This document shows positions 8,777 through 18,416 of a stretch of DNA of 64,000 nucleotides, in pieces. Position numbers and translations under genes: made by a program. The notes beneath the pieces were generated by a model. The model did not search any database. It saw only the letters and a list, made by a program, of their open reading frames with translations, and was not told the origin of the DNA. The DNA is taken from positions 1-64,000 of the forward strand of contig CAXXFH010000001.1 of assembly GCA_963677085.2 (NCBI GenBank), read 5' to 3'. Source of the DNA: G963677085 sp963677085. Lineage in GTDB: Bacteria; Planctomycetota; Planctomycetia; Pirellulales; Thermoguttaceae. Every line of letters starts with the position of its first letter. The first letter of the stretch is position 1.

Positions 8777-11284
8777 ATGGGTCGAGCTTTTTTTGCCACG
8801 GTTTCGTTCGCGGTCGTTACGGTACTGATTGCGGCGATGCCCATTCGGGCCCAGCAGACCACCGGACGGCTCGGCTCCCCGAGCGCCACGACGACGATTG
8901 ACGGGAAGCAGCTTCCGCCGCCTGCGCCGCCCTTCGGCGGAGTGATCAAGGAAGACGCCCTGGAATCGATGCCCTGGTGGGCGCCGCGCGTCGTACCGCC
9001 CAAACAGGCGCCTAACATCCTGCTGATCATGACGGACGACGCAGGTTTTGGCGTCCCCAGCACGTTTGGCGGCGTCATTCCAACACCGACCATGGATCGC
9101 CTTGCCGAAAATGGTTTGCGTTACAATAACATTCATTCCACCGCCCTCTGCTCGCCGACGCGCGCCGCGCTGATTACCGGCCGCAACCACCATTCGTCCG
9201 GGTTCGGCGTGATCTCGGAACAGGCCTCGGGTTTCCCGGGCTACAACAGCATCATTCCCCAGGACAAAGCTACCATTGGCTGCATCCTCCGCGACAACGG
9301 CTACGCCACGAGTTGGTTCGGCAAGGATCATAACACGCCGGCCTTCGAGGCCAGCCAGATCGGACCGTTCGACCAATGGCCCATCGGCATGGGCTTCGAG
9401 TATTTCTATGGGTTCGTGGGCGGCGACGCGAACCAGTGGCAGCCGAACCTGTTCCGCAACACGACCCAGATCTATCCCTTCCAGGGCAAGCCGGGCTGGA
9501 ACCTCATCACCGCCATGGCCGACGACGCCATCGATTGGCTGAACCGGACCAACCAGATCGATCCAAGCAAGCCCTTCTTCTGCTATTACGTTCCCGGCGC
9601 CACCCACGCGCCGCATCATCCGACCAAGGAGTGGGTCGACAAGATCCACGAGATGCACCTGTTCGACGATGGATGGAATAAGCTGCGAGAGACGATCTTT
9701 GAAAACCAGAAGCGTCTGGGGGTTATTCCGAAGGACACCCAACTGGAACCCTGGCCGACCCACGTCATTAAGAATTGGGACGATTGCACGCCCGAAGAAA
9801 AGAAACTCTACATCCGGCAGGTGGAAGTGTTCGCCGCCTACGCGGCCTACAACGACCACGAGATCGGCCGCGTCATCCAGGCCGTCGAGGACATGGGCAA
9901 GCTCGACAACACGCTCATCATCTACATCAATGGCGACAACGGCACCAGCGCCGAAGGCGGCCCGTTGGGCACGCCCAACGAAGTCGCGTTCTTCAACGGC
10001 GTCACCGTGCCCGTCGATGTCCAGATGAAGTGGTACGACGTGTGGGGTACGGAACAGACCTACAATCACATGTCGGCGGGCTGGTCCTGGGCCTTCGACA
10101 CCCCCTTCACATGGTTCAAGCAGAACGCCTCGAAACTCGGCGGCATCCGCCAGGGCATGGTCGTCTCCTGGGCCGGTCACATCAAGGACACCGGTGCGCT
10201 GCGTGAGCAGTTCTGCCATGTGATTGACGTCGTTCCCACCCTGCTGGAAGTCTGCGGCATTCCCGCTCCCGAATACGTGGACGGCATCAAGCAGGCGCCG
10301 ATCGAGGGCAACAGCTTCGCCTATACCTTCGACAAGGCCAACGCGGATACCCCGTCGCGCCACAAGACCCAATACTTCGAGATGATGGGCCAGTGGGCCC
10401 TGTATCACGAAGGTTGGTTGCTGAGCACCAAGGTGAACCGTGCCCCCTGGGAGGCCTTCGAAGCGGCCAATCCCGACCCGCTCAACAACCAGATCCTCGA
10501 ACTCTACGATCTGAACAACGACTTCAGCCAGTCGCAGAACCTCGCCGACCGGTATCCGGACAAGGTGAAGGCGATGAAGCAAATGTTCGTCGAGGAGGCG
10601 AACAAGTACCAGGTGTTCCCACTCGATGCCTCGGTGGCCGCCCGGATCGTCGCCCCGCGCCCCAACATCACGGCCGGCCGCACCGAGTTCGTCTATAAAC
10701 ATCCGATGACCGGCCTTCCGCAAGGCGATTCCCCGTTCCTACTGGACAGCTCCTACACTATCACGGCGGACATCAACGTTCCCGAAGGCGGCGCGGAGGG
10801 CATGGTCCTGACCTCCGGCGGACGGTTTGCCGGTTACGGTTTCTACCTGCTCAAGAGCAAGCCGGTCTTCCTGTGGAATCTACTCGACTTGAAGCGAATC
10901 AAGTGGGAAGGCGCCGACGCGCTCACCCCCGGACAGCACACGATCGAGTTCGACTTCAAGTACGAAGGGCTAGGCATAGGCACGCTCGCTTTTAACAACA
11001 TGAGCGGTCTTGCACGTCCAGGAACCGGCACGCTCAAAGTCGACGGAAAGGTCGTTTGCACGCAGAACATGGAGCGGACGTTACCCATGATCCTGCAGTG
11101 GGACGAAAGCTTCGACATCGGCTCCGACACGCTGACCGGAGTGAACGACGCCGACTACAAGCCGCCGTTCCCTCTGACCGCCAAGCTCAACAAGCTCACC
11201 ATCAAGGTGGACCGTCCGCAGCTATCGCCTGCGGACATCGAGAAGCTCAAGGCTGCTCAGCGGAACAACAAACTCAGCGAGTGA
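8777..11284 (+). CDS. Secreted arylsulfatase
   Basis: This 835-aa sulfatase starts at an ATG preceded by AAGGAGA at 7-13 bp. A signal peptide ends near residue 26 (IRAQQ). The metal-binding N-terminal motif NILLIMTDDAG (about 80-90) is followed by Cys125 in the C-S-P-T-R signature, the residue converted to formylglycine. GKDHNTP, THAPHH and NGDNGTS supply further active-site residues. Beyond about residue 600 a C-terminal beta-rich domain (DSSYTITADINVPEG onward) extends it past the usual 450-600 aa. It hydrolyses sulfate esters in the periplasm or outside the cell; its substrate cannot be told. The decayed remains of a related sulfatase lie immediately downstream. Confidence 0.93.
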   Translation: MGRAFFATVSFAVVTVLIAAMPIRAQQTTGRLGSPSATTTIDGKQLPPPAPPFGGVIKEDALESMPWWAPRVVPPKQAPNILLIMTDDAGFGVPSTFGGVIPTPTMDRLAENGLRYNNIHSTALCSPTRAALITGRNHHSSGFGVISEQASGFPGYNSIIPQDKATIGCILRDNGYATSWFGKDHNTPAFEASQIGPFDQWPIGMGFEYFYGFVGGDANQWQPNLFRNTTQIYPFQGKPGWNLITAMADDAIDWLNRTNQIDPSKPFFCYYVPGATHAPHHPTKEWVDKIHEMHLFDDGWNKLRETIFENQKRLGVIPKDTQLEPWPTHVIKNWDDCTPEEKKLYIRQVEVFAAYAAYNDHEIGRVIQAVEDMGKLDNTLIIYINGDNGTSAEGGPLGTPNEVAFFNGVTVPVDVQMKWYDVWGTEQTYNHMSAGWSWAFDTPFTWFKQNASKLGGIRQGMVVSWAGHIKDTGALREQFCHVIDVVPTLLEVCGIPAPEYVDGIKQAPIEGNSFAYTFDKANADTPSRHKTQYFEMMGQWALYHEGWLLSTKVNRAPWEAFEAANPDPLNNQILELYDLNNDFSQSQNLADRYPDKVKAMKQMFVEEANKYQVFPLDASVAARIVAPRPNITAGRTEFVYKHPMTGLPQGDSPFLLDSSYTITADINVPEGGAEGMVLTSGGRFAGYGFYLLKSKPVFLWNLLDLKRIKWEGADALTPGQHTIEFDFKYEGLGIGTLAFNNMSGLARPGTGTLKVDGKVVCTQNMERTLPMILQWDESFDIGSDTLTGVNDADYKPPFPLTAKLNKLTIKVDRPQLSPADIEKLKAAQRNNKLSE

Positions 11285-11439
11285 CGGCTCGGCGGCGATG
11301 AGAGGCCGTGGAACGAAGCTCGACCACTTGGAGGAACCGTGGATTTGCCGTTGGAAGGCAAAGGGCCAAAGGCAAACTCGGGTGCTCCCCATCGAAGAGA
11401 ACTCCAGCGAAACTGCCCCGAACACTCAGCCAGAGTGCG

Positions 11440-11775
11440 GCGGCAACCGATGTTTTGGCGGTCGTCGCGTCTGGCCGCGCCCAACAAGTAACCAGGATGC
11501 GAAATGTGTTATCGATGGGGCCCGACAACGTCGGCTTCGATGTGCCGATTACGTTCGGCAGTGCAATGTCCACGTAGCAATTGGCCGGATTACCACGTCA
11601 GGCCTGCGCGATACGCAGCCCTGCGCCGCGTCGTCCTATGGCCTATTCGCCGACCCGTGTCGTGCTTCTCACGGGGCGCCGCTGATCGGCGCTGCAGTAC
11701 GCAAACAACAACCATCCCCGTCACCGGCTTTGAAGAGACGGCCTCAGTGCCGAGGACTGTTCGTATAATGCCGAA
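11440..11775 (+). pseudogene. Decayed arylsulfatase remnant
   Basis: In one plus frame the DNA still reads a signal-peptide end (VASGRAQQ), NVLSMGPDNVGFDVPITFGS (compare NILLIMTDDAGFGVPSTFGG in the intact neighbour), then a TAG stop at 11575-11577, QLAG, and YSPTRVVLLTGRR at about 11644-11682. The last motif is the sulfatase signature with the catalytic Cys replaced by Tyr (TAT at 11644-11646), followed by a stop. Further homology (TGFEETASVP, near 11725-11755) is in another frame. The rest of the gene is gone. It is clearly a dead paralogue or the remnant of a tandem duplication. Confidence 0.75.
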
Positions 11776-11854
11776 CGAAACAACACCGGGAACGGACTAC
11801 GACCGCCATGGAACGATTGTTTCGTATGTTATTCGAAAGAAAGGAAATTCCGAC

Positions 11855-12895
11855 ATGAGAAGCTTTCTACCAAAGTCGACGACCGGGCACATGCCCGAAC
11901 GCGGGAAGGCAGTTGCCAACGGCAAATCGCTGCAAGCGCTGCTCGTCGTCTCGACAATCCTGGTCTTCGCCGTCTCCGCGCATGCCGCAGAGAAAAGCGG
12001 ACCCGGCGACGAACCGGGTAGCACGTCCGCTCCGGCCACGACGTCGCCTGCCGTAAAATCCGAGGTCAATCCGAACGAAGCGGCGATCCAAGCTACCGCC
12101 GATGCATTCGCGAAGGCCTTCAACGCCGGCAATGCCAAAGACGTGGCCGACCTTTGGACCGCCAACGGTAGCCTGATCGACGAACGGGGCGCGGTTTTCA
12201 AGGGCCGCAAAGCGATCGAAGACTTGTACGCGGCATTCTTCAAGGAATATCCCGGCGCGCGGATCGAAATCCTCGTCGGGTCCATCGAGTTCCCCACGCC
12301 GACAACCGCCGTCGAAGATGGCATCTCCCGAGTGGTTCTCAAAGACGCCAACTCGGGCGGAACCAGCCGTTATTCGGCCGTACACGTGCTGGAAGACGGC
12401 AAATGGCGAATGGCCAGCGTGCGTGAAACGAGCCTTACGCCGCCGGCCGGTTACGCCAGAACAAAAAACCTGGAGTGGCTTGTCGGTGAATGGGAGAATA
12501 CGTCCGAGACGGCGACGGTCCGCAACAGCATCCGCTGGATTGCCAACAAGTGCTACCTCCAGCGCGACTACACAGTCAGCGAAGACGGCAAGACAACCTC
12601 TTCTGGAACCCAAATCATCGGCTGGGATCCACGGCTCGACCAAATGCGGTCTTGGTCGTTCGATTCGTCGGGCGGGCACGGCACCGGCCTCTGGACACCC
12701 ACGCCCGAAGGCTGGCGGATCGAATCGACCGGCACCTTGGCCAATGGTACCCCGACATCTTCGCTGGACTATGTCATTCACATCCCCGGAGACGACGGCG
12801 TCTTCGGATGGCGTTCCATGGATCGCAAGGTCGGAATGGTGCGACTGCCCGACACGCGCGAGGTGATCCTCGACCGTGTACACCAGAAGCAATGA
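11855..12895 (+). CDS. Secreted SnoaL-like (SgcJ/YybH-type) protein
   Basis: I chose the ATG at 11855, preceded by AAAGGAAA at 11838-11845, which gives 346 aa. A signal peptide with hydrophobic core (ALLVVSTILVFAVSAHAAE) ends near residue 45. A low-complexity Ser/Thr/Pro linker is followed by a SnoaL-like fold (about 75-200; AIQATADAFAKAFNAGNAKD, then LWTANGSLIDERG) typical of SgcJ/EcaC and DUF4440 proteins with cone-shaped NTF2-like pockets. The C-terminal half (from LEWLVGEWEN) is a DUF1579-like lipocalin/beta-barrel segment. No catalytic residue can be assigned. It sits 80 bp upstream of the Gly/His-rich secreted protein and may be cotranscribed. Confidence 0.75.
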   Translation: MRSFLPKSTTGHMPERGKAVANGKSLQALLVVSTILVFAVSAHAAEKSGPGDEPGSTSAPATTSPAVKSEVNPNEAAIQATADAFAKAFNAGNAKDVADLWTANGSLIDERGAVFKGRKAIEDLYAAFFKEYPGARIEILVGSIEFPTPTTAVEDGISRVVLKDANSGGTSRYSAVHVLEDGKWRMASVRETSLTPPAGYARTKNLEWLVGEWENTSETATVRNSIRWIANKCYLQRDYTVSEDGKTTSSGTQIIGWDPRLDQMRSWSFDSSGGHGTGLWTPTPEGWRIESTGTLANGTPTSSLDYVIHIPGDDGVFGWRSMDRKVGMVRLPDTREVILDRVHQKQ

Positions 12896-12975
12896 TCGGG
12901 CTGCGAAGTCCGAGGCAAAACGAAGTTCAAACAAATCAACCCATTTCAGGCAGATCAGGAAAGAGGGTCAATACG

Positions 12976-14619
12976 ATGAACCGGTCTATTCAGATTGCAA
13001 TTGCGCTGATCGTCGGCATAGCGATCAGTAGTCCCGCCTTCGGCCGAGGCTTCGGCGGGTTTCACGGCGGTGGAATGGGAGGCGGAGGTTTTGGCGGGTT
13101 TCACGGCGGTGGATTGGGGGGCGGAAGCTTCGGCGGGCTTCATGCCGGTGGGCTCGGAGGCGGAGGTGGATTCGCCGGAGGAGGATTTGGCGGATTTCAT
13201 GGAGGCGGGTTTGATGGAGAGCACGCTGGTGGGTTCGACGCCGGTGGATTCCACGCCGGCGGGTTCAGTGCCGAAGGTGCCCACGCGGGCGGTTTCGGAG
13301 GAGCACAAGCCGGTGGATTCCACGCCGGTGGATTTGGTGCCGAAAGTGCCCACGCGGGCGGATTCGGCGCCGGTGGACATCAGGCCGGCGGGTTGGGAGG
13401 TTCGGTGAGCCGAGGACAACTAAACAGTTTTCTCGGATTGCCTACCGACGGCGGCATGCACGCAGCCGGCGGCGCCTTTGGCGCTGGCGGAGCCGCTGCC
13501 GGCCCCGAAGGCGCGGCTGCCTTTCACGGCGGAGCGTCGGGGCACGTCTATCATGGCCCAGGCGGGACGACAATCGCCCATGGTTCCGCCGCGGGCCGAG
13601 GAGCTGCCACCGGGCCAGGCGGCGCGGTTGCTGGCGGCGGCTATGCCAGTGGCACAGCCGTGAAAGGCCCCGAGGGGAACGTTTACACCCATGAATCGTC
13701 GGGCGCTCGGGGCGTGGCGGCTGGGCCTGAAGGTATCGCAGCAGGGCGGGAACACTCCTCCGGCACGGCGGTTCACGGCGCCGGCGGCACGACCGCCGCG
13801 CACCATGAGTCCAGCGCCGCTGGCATCGTCGCCGGGCAGGGTGGTGCCGCGGCCGGGCGGAAGTATTCCTCCGGTACTGTGATGCATGGCGCCGGAGGGA
13901 CTACCATCGCCCACGGCGTTGCCGGAGCCGGCGGCGTTCGTTATGTGTCTCCAACGTACATGCATTCCGCCAGCGTAGGAGTACGTCGGTCGTTTTCCGC
14001 TTACGGCACTTTCACCCCCGACTGGTACAGGGCCCATCCCGGCGCGTGGTACTCGGCCGGCTTGGCGACCGGCGCCTGGATGGGCGCCACGTGGAGCGGT
14101 CTCAACACCTGGTTCGGAACCGCTTGGCCCGCCAACCCCTACGACTACGGCGACAACATCACCTACCAGAATAATTACGTCTGCTACGACGGCCAGCCAA
14201 TGGCAACTGCCCAGTTGTATGCGCAAGCGGCAACCGACCTTGCAGATCAAGGACAAGCCGAAGTGTCCACCGACGCGCAATGGCTCTCGCTGGGCGTCTT
14301 CGGCCTTCTCGAACCGGGCCAAACCAGCGCCAAAATGACCCTGCAACTGGCGGTCGACAAGCAGGGCATCGTCCGCGGCAACTATTACAACCTCACTGAC
14401 AAAAAGACGCTACCCATCCACGGCGCCGTCAACAAATCCACCCAACAGATTGCGTGGACCATTGGGGATAACAAGGACATGGTCTTGGACACCGGACTCT
14501 ACAACCTCACCGAAGACGAGACCACAGTGCTGGTGCATTACGGAACCGAGAAGACGGTGCAGTGGATGATGGTCCGTCTGAAGCAGAAAGATCAAACGGG
14601 CGGACAGTCGCAACCGTAA
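12976..14619 (+). CDS. Secreted Gly/His-rich repetitive protein
   Basis: The product is 547 aa from the ATG at 12976, following a signal peptide that ends at SSPAFG-RGFG. Residues about 25-150 consist of imperfect GGFHGGG, GGFHAGG and GGFGAESAHA repeats; residues 150-330 carry longer Gly/Ala/His repeats (GPEG, GAGGTTxAH). Near residue 350 a YGTFTPDWYRAHPGAWY segment begins a conserved Tyr/Trp-rich block, and the C-terminal 130 residues form a beta-rich domain (STDAQWLSLGVFGLLEPG, NYYNLTDKKTLPIHGAV). Proteins of this layout are frequent in planctomycetes and sometimes labelled protocadherin-like. A surface or extracellular-matrix role is inference. The His density suggests possible metal binding. 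Confidence 0.8.
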   Translation: MNRSIQIAIALIVGIAISSPAFGRGFGGFHGGGMGGGGFGGFHGGGLGGGSFGGLHAGGLGGGGGFAGGGFGGFHGGGFDGEHAGGFDAGGFHAGGFSAEGAHAGGFGGAQAGGFHAGGFGAESAHAGGFGAGGHQAGGLGGSVSRGQLNSFLGLPTDGGMHAAGGAFGAGGAAAGPEGAAAFHGGASGHVYHGPGGTTIAHGSAAGRGAATGPGGAVAGGGYASGTAVKGPEGNVYTHESSGARGVAAGPEGIAAGREHSSGTAVHGAGGTTAAHHESSAAGIVAGQGGAAAGRKYSSGTVMHGAGGTTIAHGVAGAGGVRYVSPTYMHSASVGVRRSFSAYGTFTPDWYRAHPGAWYSAGLATGAWMGATWSGLNTWFGTAWPANPYDYGDNITYQNNYVCYDGQPMATAQLYAQAATDLADQGQAEVSTDAQWLSLGVFGLLEPGQTSAKMTLQLAVDKQGIVRGNYYNLTDKKTLPIHGAVNKSTQQIAWTIGDNKDMVLDTGLYNLTEDETTVLVHYGTEKTVQWMMVRLKQKDQTGGQSQP

Positions 14620-14698
14620 CGCGGATGACTGGAGTACGGTTCGCCTTGGGCTCCGACACCTGATTCACATGCCTTGTTTGTATCTCTCGACGTGAAGG

Positions 14699-16381
14699 CT
14701 AAACGCGCGGTCCTAGTTTGGCGCACAGGCGCTGAAGCGAACAACTGCAATCGGTACGGGAAAGGTGGACATGGATGAGACTCATCGCCGAGTGGTCTTC
14801 GCGCGCCGCCCGAAGGGCCGTGTCGAATTGACCTTCGGTGTGGACGGCATGGCCAGTTCCCCCGCCGAAGATCGACGGCAACTCGTGATAACACCAGGGC
14901 TGGATCTCGTTGAAGTCGTGGTCGCCCGCGTGAAGAAGCCGTTCCGTGCCGTAGCCGCCGTTGTCGAGAAGAATGATAATTGGTGCCAGTTTCCTGCGAA
15001 CGACGTTCGACAGTTCCATGCCCGTCATCTGAAAGGCGCCGTCGCCGACCAACACGACGGGACGTAGTTCAGGGCGGGCAACCATGGCTCCGAGGGCCGC
15101 GGGCACCGCGAAGCCCATCGAAGTGTAGTAGGCTGGACTGAGATACTCGGTTCGTTGCCGGATGACCAACTCGCTGGAGGCAAAAAGCGCGTCGCCGATG
15201 TCGGCGATGACGATCATCTTCTCGTCTAATGCCAGATTCAGGCGGTCCATGAGCCGCTTGATGGTGATCGGCTGATCGTCTTCGAGTTGAAACTTGCCAG
15301 GCACGGTCGCGAGTTTGGCGGGCAGCGGTCTATCGGGGGCTTCGATTCCCACGGCGATGAGCCCATCTAGAAAATCGGCCAGCAGCACGTCCTCGAAGCA
15401 ATGGTGACTGATCCGTAGCCTCTCGCTCGTCGCGTCAATACACCGGACCGGGTCAAGGTGGGCCGTACCAATGCCGAGATTGATGTCGGTCATGAAAGCC
15501 CCGAGCAAGAGCACACAGTCGCTTTCTTCCACGAAACGGGTGACATCCTCCTGCCCCATCGCACCCTCGTAGATACCGGCGAACAACGGATGGGTCTCGC
15601 TGACCACACTCTTGCCAAGCATGGTCGTGGTGATAGGAATGTTTGCACCTTGGGCAAAAGCCAGGAGCCGATCCTGAAGACCAAAGCGGTGTACCTCCAC
15701 TCCGGCAATAATCACGGGGCGTTCAGCGTCCGACAAACGTCGTGTCGCTTCGGCTACGGCCTCGACTAGCGCCCCTTGATCGCTCTTTGGGGTGGCCTTA
15801 CCGATAGGGTAGGGTGCCTCCGGTACGACATCGACCATGTCGCGCGGCAACTCGATATAGCCCGGGCGACGGTAACGGACCACTGCCGAGAGTACACGAT
15901 CAATGTCGCGGAAAGCGGTATCGGCATCGCTCAGAACGGCCGCGGCGGTGGTGAGTTGCCGGAAGACTTCAAACTGGGTACGGAAATTCCGGACCCGATG
16001 ATGCAAAAGGGGATCATTGAACCGTTCCCTGAGTCCCGGGGCTCCGCTGATGACGACCACGGGTGATTTTTCGGCAAAGGCACCAGCTACCGAGTTGCAT
16101 AGGCTTAAGCCGCCCACGCAATAGGTGACACAAACGGCCCCAATTCCGTTCAGCCGGGCGTACGCGTCGGCCGCGAAGCCTGCGCAGTCTTCCCTCGTGC
16201 AACCCACGGTGTTGATAGCACTGGCCTCCAAACGACAATAGAACGTCAGTACGTAGTCGCCGGGAACGCCAAACACGTCGCGAACACCAAAGTCAATAAG
16301 ACGCCGGATCAGATAAGCACCGATCGACATGGTATGGCCGACAACCGGCGTGGTTGACGGCGATGCGTGGCGGATAGACAT
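14699..16381 (-). CDS. Thiamine-pyrophosphate-dependent 2-keto acid decarboxylase (pyruvate/indolepyruvate type)
   Basis: The start at 16381 has GGAGA at 11-7 bp upstream and gives 560 aa, the normal length of the family. All hallmark residues of pyruvate decarboxylase are visible: Asp in GVPGDYV, Glu in CTREDCAGFAADAYAR, the His-His pair in PLLHHRVRNF, and the TPP-binding GDGAFQMTGMELSN with a following DNGGYGTE that supplies the active-site Glu. It should decarboxylate a 2-keto acid such as pyruvate or indole-3-pyruvate to the aldehyde in the cytosol. It stands alone, convergent with the Gly-rich gene and followed by no alcohol dehydrogenase. Pyruvate and indolepyruvate enzymes cannot be told apart here. 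Confidence 0.88.
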   Translation of the reverse strand: MSIRHASPSTTPVVGHTMSIGAYLIRRLIDFGVRDVFGVPGDYVLTFYCRLEASAINTVGCTREDCAGFAADAYARLNGIGAVCVTYCVGGLSLCNSVAGAFAEKSPVVVISGAPGLRERFNDPLLHHRVRNFRTQFEVFRQLTTAAAVLSDADTAFRDIDRVLSAVVRYRRPGYIELPRDMVDVVPEAPYPIGKATPKSDQGALVEAVAEATRRLSDAERPVIIAGVEVHRFGLQDRLLAFAQGANIPITTTMLGKSVVSETHPLFAGIYEGAMGQEDVTRFVEESDCVLLLGAFMTDINLGIGTAHLDPVRCIDATSERLRISHHCFEDVLLADFLDGLIAVGIEAPDRPLPAKLATVPGKFQLEDDQPITIKRLMDRLNLALDEKMIVIADIGDALFASSELVIRQRTEYLSPAYYTSMGFAVPAALGAMVARPELRPVVLVGDGAFQMTGMELSNVVRRKLAPIIILLDNGGYGTERLLHAGDHDFNEIQPWCYHELPSIFGGGTGHAVHTEGQFDTALRAAREDHSAMSLIHVHLSRTDCSCSLQRLCAKLGPRV

Positions 16382-16680
16382 GACCAGTCTCCTTCACCCT
16401 TCTCTTGTACTGTACTTCGGCCTCTCCTGCCAACCAGCACCCCGCGGGTGCCTTCTACTGCGTTGCAGGAATTGTACGCCGGTGAGCAACGGTGGGAAAA
16501 GTAAGGTACCGGCCATCATCTCGCTGCTTCGAACGAACACGCTGATGAGTCGGTTTCCGAACATCATTCGATATGCAACCCAGCGGAACAGGTGTCCTAC
16601 CCGACGCCGGACAATATGAAAACCGCCCATGGCTGGCCCGGGCCGGCATTGATCTCAGGTTCAGGTTCGGTACTACTAAC

Positions 16681-16770
16681 CTCAAAGATCGTGAAGTTTC
16701 TCGCGGAGATTAGCGACCAACGGGAGCGGGTTCTTGCCCGGGTGCGGCAGCACCGGTTTGGTTGGCGGCC
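16681..16770 (-). repeat. Dispersed intergenic repeat, copy 1
   Basis: On the minus strand this 90-bp unit reads GGCCGCCAACCAAACCGG, GCTGCCGCACCC, a short spacer, CTCCCGTTGGTCGCTAATC, then a purine-rich tail ending in GATCTTTGAG. Near-matching units occur at 30235-30290, 53278-53346 and, decayed, at 59772-59809. It lies in the gap between the decarboxylase and the porin; the rest of that gap (16382-16680) holds nothing recognisable. Confidence 0.7.
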
Positions 16771-16791
16771 CTGCTGTCCTACGAGAGCTCA

Positions 16792-18027
16792 TTACAGGTC
16801 GATTTTGCCTCGCAGCCCCAGGACGACCGCCGTATCGTTGGTTGACAGAGCGGGTTTGACGAATTGCAGGTCGGCAGTTAGGTGAAACCAGGGCGAGATG
16901 GCGGCATTGTAGTATAGTTCGACGCCCTGTGCGTCTCCCAATGGAAGCAGCAAAGGAGACAGGTCCTTGAGGTCGCCGCTTAGGCCGTTGTAGAAGTAGC
17001 CCACACCCATCGAGTCGCGCTCGCGACAAGCCACCAATCCCTCGGCCTGTACCGATACGTTTCCGCTCCATGCGTAGGGGCATGTCTCCGGATCGGCGAG
17101 TCCCCATTCGCTGAGTAAACCGATGCTCCGCTGTTCACAGCTCGGATCGACCCACAGCTTCTGTTCCAGAATATAGACCAAGCTCCACGAACCGCTCGAC
17201 TCCGGAGCGATCAGCCCGGTTTCCGGAAGAAAACTCCAGCCGGTTCGGTCCAACGACGTGAACGTCCCGGAGGCCCAAGTCCCAAGAAGCAGGTGTGATC
17301 CGGGCAGGTCGCCGAATTCAGTGAAGAACCTCCACATACCTGCAATGTTCGCGCCGTTGTCGAACAAGTTTTCGAATCCGCTGGTCGTCGTTACGTTATG
17401 ACTATCGTAGACCAACAGCGCGCCTTGGATTTGCTTCTCGTGCATTTTCATTACGCCGGCGCCGAGAAACGACAAGGGAACCGTGCGGACCACACTTAAC
17501 GGCAAGAAGGCGGAGCCGTTCATGAACCCGTTAACGCCGCGGCCCGTTTGCGGGTACAGCGATTCGAACAGATCGAGTGTGTTGATCTTTCCGAAGGTGC
17601 AAATCCACTGCTGATCGGAGGTGAGAGGAAGATTGAACTGCAGGCCGGTGATGGCGGTGGTGTCCTCCAATTCGGGATAAAGGAGGTTCGCATTGACCGG
17701 TGCAATTCCGGCGGCATCGAGGATCACGTCTTCACCAAAGCGGGATTCCGCGTGCAGAACCACGGCGCCCTTCGCGAAGGTGAAGAAGTAGTCGAGCTTG
17801 CCGCCGTACGCAGCCGTCTCGTTCGCCCCACCGCTGGCGACGCCCTGGTAGAACTGCGTCAACTGGAGATCGGCGACGACCCCATGCTCCGCCAGCCCGG
17901 ACCGGGCACCGAACAGGTCGCCGGCCAGGTACTCGCGGCAAAGCAGGCATTCATCCGCCGCTTCCGAGACAGCGGCCATCACGATCAGAACAAGACACGT
18001 CGTAGAAATGAGTAGTATTCGAAGCAC
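16792..18027 (-). CDS. OprB-type carbohydrate porin
   Basis: The preferred start is the GTG at 18027 (VLRILLISTT), which has GGAGGA 7 bp upstream; an in-frame ATG lies five codons earlier. The product is about 411 aa with a signal peptide ending at SEAA, a mature N-terminus beginning DECLLCREYLAGDLFGARSG, then alternating beta-strand sequence throughout. Phrases typical of OprB porins are ELTQ-like DLQLTQFYQGV, YGGKLDYFFTF, GKINTLDLFE, NGSAFLPLS and a C-terminal strand ending with an aromatic-poor KIDL. It should be an outer-membrane, sugar-selective beta-barrel. It stands alone on the minus strand, so its substrate is unknown. Confidence 0.85.
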   Translation of the reverse strand: MLRILLISTTCLVLIVMAAVSEAADECLLCREYLAGDLFGARSGLAEHGVVADLQLTQFYQGVASGGANETAAYGGKLDYFFTFAKGAVVLHAESRFGEDVILDAAGIAPVNANLLYPELEDTTAITGLQFNLPLTSDQQWICTFGKINTLDLFESLYPQTGRGVNGFMNGSAFLPLSVVRTVPLSFLGAGVMKMHEKQIQGALLVYDSHNVTTTSGFENLFDNGANIAGMWRFFTEFGDLPGSHLLLGTWASGTFTSLDRTGWSFLPETGLIAPESSGSWSLVYILEQKLWVDPSCEQRSIGLLSEWGLADPETCPYAWSGNVSVQAEGLVACRERDSMGVGYFYNGLSGDLKDLSPLLLPLGDAQGVELYYNAAISPWFHLTADLQFVKPALSTNDTAVVLGLRGKIDL

Positions 18028-18416
18028 GGCTGGCTCCTCCATGAGTGTGGACTTTCGGAGCGACGATGTCGGCGCACCTCATCACCATCATCACTTCATT
18101 CGTCATCGTCTCGTGCAGTTCAAAGATATCATACCCGGCGGGTAAAACGGATCCCCAGCGGGTGGGTATACCCCGCATAATCGGCGCATCCGAGCAAGTC
18201 AGACTCCGGTCGATGGAGACGTGGTGAAGTGGTCCGGCGAATTTTGGCGGTTCTCTCGGGTTTTACCGGCACCGAACATCCTAACGGCAACACACCACGC
18301 GGGTCTTCACGATTGTCGGCCAGGACAGCGTAAGCCCAAGGCACCCATCCCATCGCGCCGATCGTCACCCAAGCCTGCTACGATAGGAGGTTTTAGGGCC
18401 ACCATCGAGCGACACC

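Noticed and set aside
8753..10723. A 656-aa minus-strand open frame opposite the arylsulfatase
   Set aside because: It is composed of antisense codons of a high-GC gene and has no domain, while the plus strand has a complete sulfatase.
13070..13420. Glycine-repeat DNA as a CRISPR-like or satellite array
   Set aside because: The repeats are in frame, of variable length, lack unique spacers, and code for the Gly/His-rich protein.
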